Position numbers and translations under genes: made by a program
Assembly (NCBI GenBank): GCA_947449315.1
Contig: CANFRC010000001.1
Coordinates: 1-64,000 of the forward strand
Source: Bacteroidota bacterium
GTDB lineage: Bacteria > Bacteroidota > Bacteroidia > 2-12-FULL-35-15
DNA: 64,000 bases
Reading direction: 5' to 3'
The notes under the pieces: model-generated
The model's input: only the letters and a program-made list of their open reading frames with translations
Told to the model about the DNA's origin: nothing
The model's database searches: none
Shown here: positions 61,057 to 64,000 of the stretch, piece after piece
How positions within the stretch are numbered: the first letter of the stretch is position 1
Layout of the letters: the number at the start of each line of letters is the position of its first letter

Positions 61057-62460
61057 TTAAGGTATTTCAATTAGATCATTCATTGCCGGAATTGTGATGT
61101 TTCTGAAACCTGCATCGATCAGCTTTTCCTTCCAGTTTAGTTGTGTTTCATATTCACCATGAACCAAAAAAACTTGTTTGATACGTGTTTTATCCTGACA
61201 CTCAAAATAATGAAGCATTTCTTTGTAATCGCCATGCGCACTGTATGAATCCATAATTACAATTTCCGCTTTCACGTGATAGAGCTCACCAAATATCTTC
61301 ACTTCTTTTTGTCCGGCTCTTAGCTTACCACCAATAGAATTAGGCTCTGCATAACCAACCATCAAGATGGTGTTATTCGGATCTTCGATATTGTTTTTTA
61401 CATGATGTTTGATCCTCCCGGCATCCAGCATTCCTGAAGCTGAAATAATAATACATGGTTCTTTTTGATCATTCAGATGTTTTGATTCTTCTACATCTTG
61501 CACATAGATCAAATTGTCAAATCCGAAAGGATTCGAATCTGTTTTCATATAGTTGATGATGTCTTCATTAAAACATTCCGGATGATTGCGCATGATCCCG
61601 GTTGCATTGACAGATAAAGGACTATCAACATATACATTGATCTTCGGAAGCATTTTTTTATTCGACATTTTATCTAATGCAAAAACAAGTTCTTGTGTTC
61701 GCCCAAGACTGAATGCCGGGATAATTAGTTTTCCTTTTTTGGTGATACACGTATTGAAAACAACATCAAAAAGTTGTTGCTCGCTGTAGGTAATGTCACT
61801 GTGAAGTCTGTCGCCATAGGTAGATTCTGCGATCAGGTAGTCTGCTTGAGGAAAGGGTTGAGGATCTTTTAAGATAGAGCCATTGTATCGACCTATGTCA
61901 CCTGTAAAACAGATGATTTTTGTTTGTCCGCCTTCTGTCAATTCTAGATTAACGGCGGCGCTTCCTAAAATATGGCCCGAATCGGTGAATTTCACCTTGA
62001 GGTCTTTATACACTTCATAGGCTTGTCCGTATGGAATACTTACAAATAGGGGAATGCATTTTTCGACATCTTTAACACTGTATAATGGTTTTAGAGGCTC
62101 TTCGCCTCGTTTCATTCTTCTTTTATTTAAAAAACGGATATCGTTTTCCTGAATGTGAGCACTATCGGTTAGCATTATGCGACAAAGATCCAGTGTAGCA
62201 GCGGTACAAATGATAGGTCCTCTGAACCCTTGTTTTACCAGATTGGGGATATTGCCTGAATGATCAATGTGTGCATGAGAAAGGATAAGAAAATCAATAC
62301 TTGCAGGATCAAAATTAAAATTACGGTTTAAGCCATCCGTTTCTGTGCCATGTCCTTGAAAAAAACCGCAATCCAGTAATATTTTTTTACCATCTGTAGT
62401 TGTGATCAAATGTTTACTACCAGTGACAGTTCGGGCTGCTCCTAAAAATTGAATCTTCAT
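61057..62460 (-). CDS. Beta-CASP metallo-beta-lactamase nuclease
   Basis: 467 residues. The metal site is SHAHIDHSGNIP, and the next ligands are in KFTDSGHILGSAAV and FTGDIGRYNG. The beta-CASP domain follows, with AESTYGDRLHSD, VPAFSLGRTQELVFAL-like IIPAFSLGRTQELVFAL and the motif LVDSPLS-equivalent VYVDSPLSVNATGI, and the RMMBL domain at the end (MVGYAEPNSIGGKL, DSYSAHGDYKEML, QVFLVHGE). Family members are CPSF73-like RNA or DNA processing nucleases; the target is unknown. First gene of the minus-strand set that continues into ccmB. Confidence 0.9.
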   Translation of the reverse strand: MKIQFLGAARTVTGSKHLITTTDGKKILLDCGFFQGHGTETDGLNRNFNFDPASIDFLILSHAHIDHSGNIPNLVKQGFRGPIICTAATLDLCRIMLTDSAHIQENDIRFLNKRRMKRGEEPLKPLYSVKDVEKCIPLFVSIPYGQAYEVYKDLKVKFTDSGHILGSAAVNLELTEGGQTKIICFTGDIGRYNGSILKDPQPFPQADYLIAESTYGDRLHSDITYSEQQLFDVVFNTCITKKGKLIIPAFSLGRTQELVFALDKMSNKKMLPKINVYVDSPLSVNATGIMRNHPECFNEDIINYMKTDSNPFGFDNLIYVQDVEESKHLNDQKEPCIIISASGMLDAGRIKHHVKNNIEDPNNTILMVGYAEPNSIGGKLRAGQKEVKIFGELYHVKAEIVIMDSYSAHGDYKEMLHYFECQDKTRIKQVFLVHGEYETQLNWKEKLIDAGFRNITIPAMNDLIEIP

Positions 62461-62479
62461 ATATCAGTCAAATTTTCAA

Positions 62480-62487
62480 CAAAGATA
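62480..62487 (-). promoter_or_regulatory. Candidate -7 box for the beta-CASP nuclease/ccm unit
   Basis: TATCTTTG on the minus strand matches TAnnTTTG, 19 bases upstream of the ATG at 62460. No TTG at the expected spacing, so only a candidate. Confidence 0.45.
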
Positions 62488-62554
62488 CAATCAAATAAAC
62501 ACGGTATTCATATTATTTTCATTTCGAACAAATTCCTGTTCTGTTTGTTTTTTG

Positions 62555-62562
62555 TACATTTG
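62555..62562 (+). promoter_or_regulatory. Candidate -7 box for the glutathione peroxidase gene
   Basis: TACATTTG matches TAnnTTTG, 24 bases before the ATG at 62587. Upstream TTG not found at the usual spacing. Confidence 0.45.
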
Positions 62563-62586
62563 ATAACCTAAAATAAATTAAACGCC

Positions 62587-63138
62587 ATGAAACTAAAATT
62601 CTCTTTTCTGATTCTTGTTGTAGTTGGATTAACAGCCTTTACTGTTAAACAAAGCAGCACATCATTCTATGACCTGAAAACCAAAACAATTGACGGCAAA
62701 GCTTTTAACATGGCTGACCTGAAAGGTAAAAAAGTTTTGCTAGTAAATACAGCTTCCAAATGCGGTTATACACCTCAATATGAAGATCTGCAAAAATTAT
62801 ACAACGATTATAAGGATAAGAATTTTGTAATTATAGGCTTCCCCGCAAACAATTTTATGCACCAGGAACCGGGAACAAACGATGAAATAAAAGAGTTTTG
62901 CACTAAAAATTATGGTGTTACTTTTCAAATGATGCAAAAAATATCCGTGAAAGGCGATGATATGGATCCTATCTATAAATGGCTTACACAAAAGGCTTTG
63001 AATGGTAAAATGGATTCTTCAGTAAAATGGAATTTTCAGAAATACATGATTGATGAAAAAGGAAATTTAGTAGATGTAGTTTATTCGAACGATAAACCAA
63101 ATTGTGATAAAATTGTAAATTGGATAAACGGGAAATAA
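62587..63138 (+). CDS. Exported glutathione peroxidase-family thiol peroxidase
   Basis: 183 residues with an N-terminal signal-like segment (FSFLILVVVGLTAFT), so the mature enzyme is periplasmic or outer-facing. The peroxidatic Cys is in VNTASKCGYTPQYEDL; the usual Q of the tetrad is replaced in GFPANNFMHQEPGTN; the Trp-Asn pair is present in VKWNFQKYMID. Bacterial members generally use thioredoxin-like donors, not glutathione. A second Cys in EFCTKNYG could be resolving. It has its own -7 box. Confidence 0.9.
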   Translation: MKLKFSFLILVVVGLTAFTVKQSSTSFYDLKTKTIDGKAFNMADLKGKKVLLVNTASKCGYTPQYEDLQKLYNDYKDKNFVIIGFPANNFMHQEPGTNDEIKEFCTKNYGVTFQMMQKISVKGDDMDPIYKWLTQKALNGKMDSSVKWNFQKYMIDEKGNLVDVVYSNDKPNCDKIVNWINGK

Positions 63139-63212
63139 ATAATACGGAAGTTTAATTTCGGATCTTGATTTCTCCCCCTTATTGAAACTGTCTTCTTATT
63201 AATTGGCTTTAT

Positions 63213-63929
63213 ATGAAACTTGATATCCTTGCTATTGGTGTGCACCCTGACGATGTTGAATTGTCTTGTTCTGGAACCTTATTGAAGCATATTGCTATGG
63301 GCAAAAAATGCGGAATACTGGACCTTACTTGTGGTGAATTAGGTACCAGAGGAAGTGGTGAATTGCGATTGGTTGAAGCAGCAAATGCAGCAAAAATATT
63401 GGGAGTCAGCGTACGTGAAAATTTAAAAATGGCAGATGGCTTCTTTAAAAATGATAAAGAACATCAGTTAGAGATCATAAAAATAATTAGAGAATATCAA
63501 CCTGAAATAATCCTTTGTAATGCTGTTTCCGACCGTCATCCTGATCATGCAAGAGCATCTGAATTGGTTTCGGATGCATGCTTTTACACTGGACTGATAA
63601 AAGTGCCAACCACCTTCAACGGGAAAGAACAAGCGGCATGGCGCCCTAAAGCGGTTTATCATTATATTCAGGACCGTCAGCTAAAACCCGATTTTGTTGT
63701 TGATATAACTTCTTTTATTGATAAAAAAATGGAGGCGATCAACGCCTTTAAATCTCAGTTTTATGATCCGAATTCTAAAGAACCTGAATCACCAATTTCT
63801 GTTGCCAACTTTTTTGATGTTGTAAAAGGGAAAATGAGTGTTTTTGGTCGTGATGCAGGTTATGACTATGCAGAAGGGTTTACTGTTGAACGTACTATGG
63901 GGGTGAACAATTTATTCGATTTGAAATAA
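63213..63929 (+). CDS. bshB1: Bacillithiol biosynthesis deacetylase BshB1
   Basis: 238 residues. It removes the acetyl group of GlcNAc-malate, the second step of bacillithiol synthesis. The zinc and catalytic motif AIGVHPDDVELSCSGT is near residue 7; GELGTRGSGELR and NAVSDRHPDHARASEL (zinc His) follow, with SQFYDPNSKEPESPIS in the C-terminal region. Normal length. It follows the peroxidase by 74 bases and may have its own promoter. Its presence indicates that the organism makes bacillithiol. Confidence 0.93.
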   Translation: MKLDILAIGVHPDDVELSCSGTLLKHIAMGKKCGILDLTCGELGTRGSGELRLVEAANAAKILGVSVRENLKMADGFFKNDKEHQLEIIKIIREYQPEIILCNAVSDRHPDHARASELVSDACFYTGLIKVPTTFNGKEQAAWRPKAVYHYIQDRQLKPDFVVDITSFIDKKMEAINAFKSQFYDPNSKEPESPISVANFFDVVKGKMSVFGRDAGYDYAEGFTVERTMGVNNLFDLK

Positions 63930-64000
63930 TTCCTGTTTCATTTTACTGAACTTTTATTGCTCCTTGTTCGGATGAATTGGTTGTATGGTAATTGCAATAA

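Noticed and set aside
61268-61283. parS-like sequence (12 of 16 bases match the classic parS palindrome) near TTTCACGTGA
   Set aside because: It lies inside the beta-CASP nuclease gene, both flanks deviate, and it is more than 30 kb from parAB. One such match is expected by chance as part of codons.

Overview
The window is a stretch of chromosome from a low-GC (mid-30s percent by eye) member of the Bacteroidota. The evidence is type IX secretion (T9SS) C-terminal sorting domains, families largely confined to the phylum (DUF4294, DUF4846, DUF5683, WbqC), an S46 dipeptidyl-peptidase, BshB1 of bacillithiol synthesis, A-rich leaders instead of strong Shine-Dalgarno sites, and promoters of the Bacteroidota type (TTG, about 19 bases, TAnnTTTG). 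I would not name a genus. It is mostly core genome: I see no tRNA, rRNA, CRISPR array, insertion sequence, prophage or recognisable defence island.

Layout. 1-1.3 kb: 3' end of a repetitive surface protein. 1.3-5.3 kb: pentapeptide-repeat protein, biotin carboxylase, a frameshifted DUF4294 gene and 3-hydroxybutyryl-CoA dehydrogenase. 5.4-8.7 kb (-): sugar-phosphate transferase, lipoprotein and Gfo/Idh/MocA oxidoreductase. 8.8-14.4 kb: Pcm, an outer-membrane protein, an rRNA pseudouridine synthase, and a cobalamin riboswitch controlling a BtuB-type receptor that is translationally coupled to a PP-loop (Dph6-like) enzyme. 14.4-22.3 kb: FAD oxidoreductase, a barrel/DUF4846 pair, a secreted SGNH hydrolase, a SET-domain protein, a DUF6580 membrane protein, an acyl-CoA carboxyltransferase and WbqC. 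22.4-28.6 kb (-): parA-parB-DUF5683-dapB-lepB-lepB. 28.9-33.9 kb: FMN reductase, SerC, a divergent ferredoxin/LuxC pair and two related Lys-rich lipoproteins. 33.9-42.6 kb: cytochrome c-copper monooxygenase fusion, metallophosphoesterase, AlkC-like glycosylase, flippase-like protein, HEAT protein, M2 peptidase and a glycosyltransferase. 42.7-51.2 kb (+): MORN protein, MnmA, lipoprotein, T9SS subtilase, S46 DPP11-like peptidase, CinA and a REC protein that looks like the tail of a hybrid kinase. 51.3-53.4 kb: an unlisted 48-residue ORF, L31 and SucC. 53.6-62.5 kb (-): maf, ubiA-like, kdsC-like and DUF2520 genes, then ccmF-ccmE-ccmD-ccmB/C cytochrome c maturation genes and a beta-CASP nuclease. 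62.6-64 kb: glutathione peroxidase and BshB1.

How the genes connect. The ccm genes can mature c-type cytochromes, one of which is the fusion at 33.9 kb. The riboswitch couples corrinoid uptake to a PP-loop enzyme of unknown role. The secreted subtilase and periplasmic DPP11-like peptidase make a protein-digestion pair. The biotin carboxylase and carboxyltransferase are two subunits of acyl-CoA carboxylases encoded far apart, with no biotin carrier in the window.

The points most worth a second look are the cytochrome/PHM fusion with all six copper ligands, the CxxxY-type CcmE in a ccm set without A, G or H, the riboswitch-BtuB-PP-loop unit, the small ORF beside rpmE2, and the A8 frameshift in the DUF4294 gene. 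None of these amounts to a proven new system.
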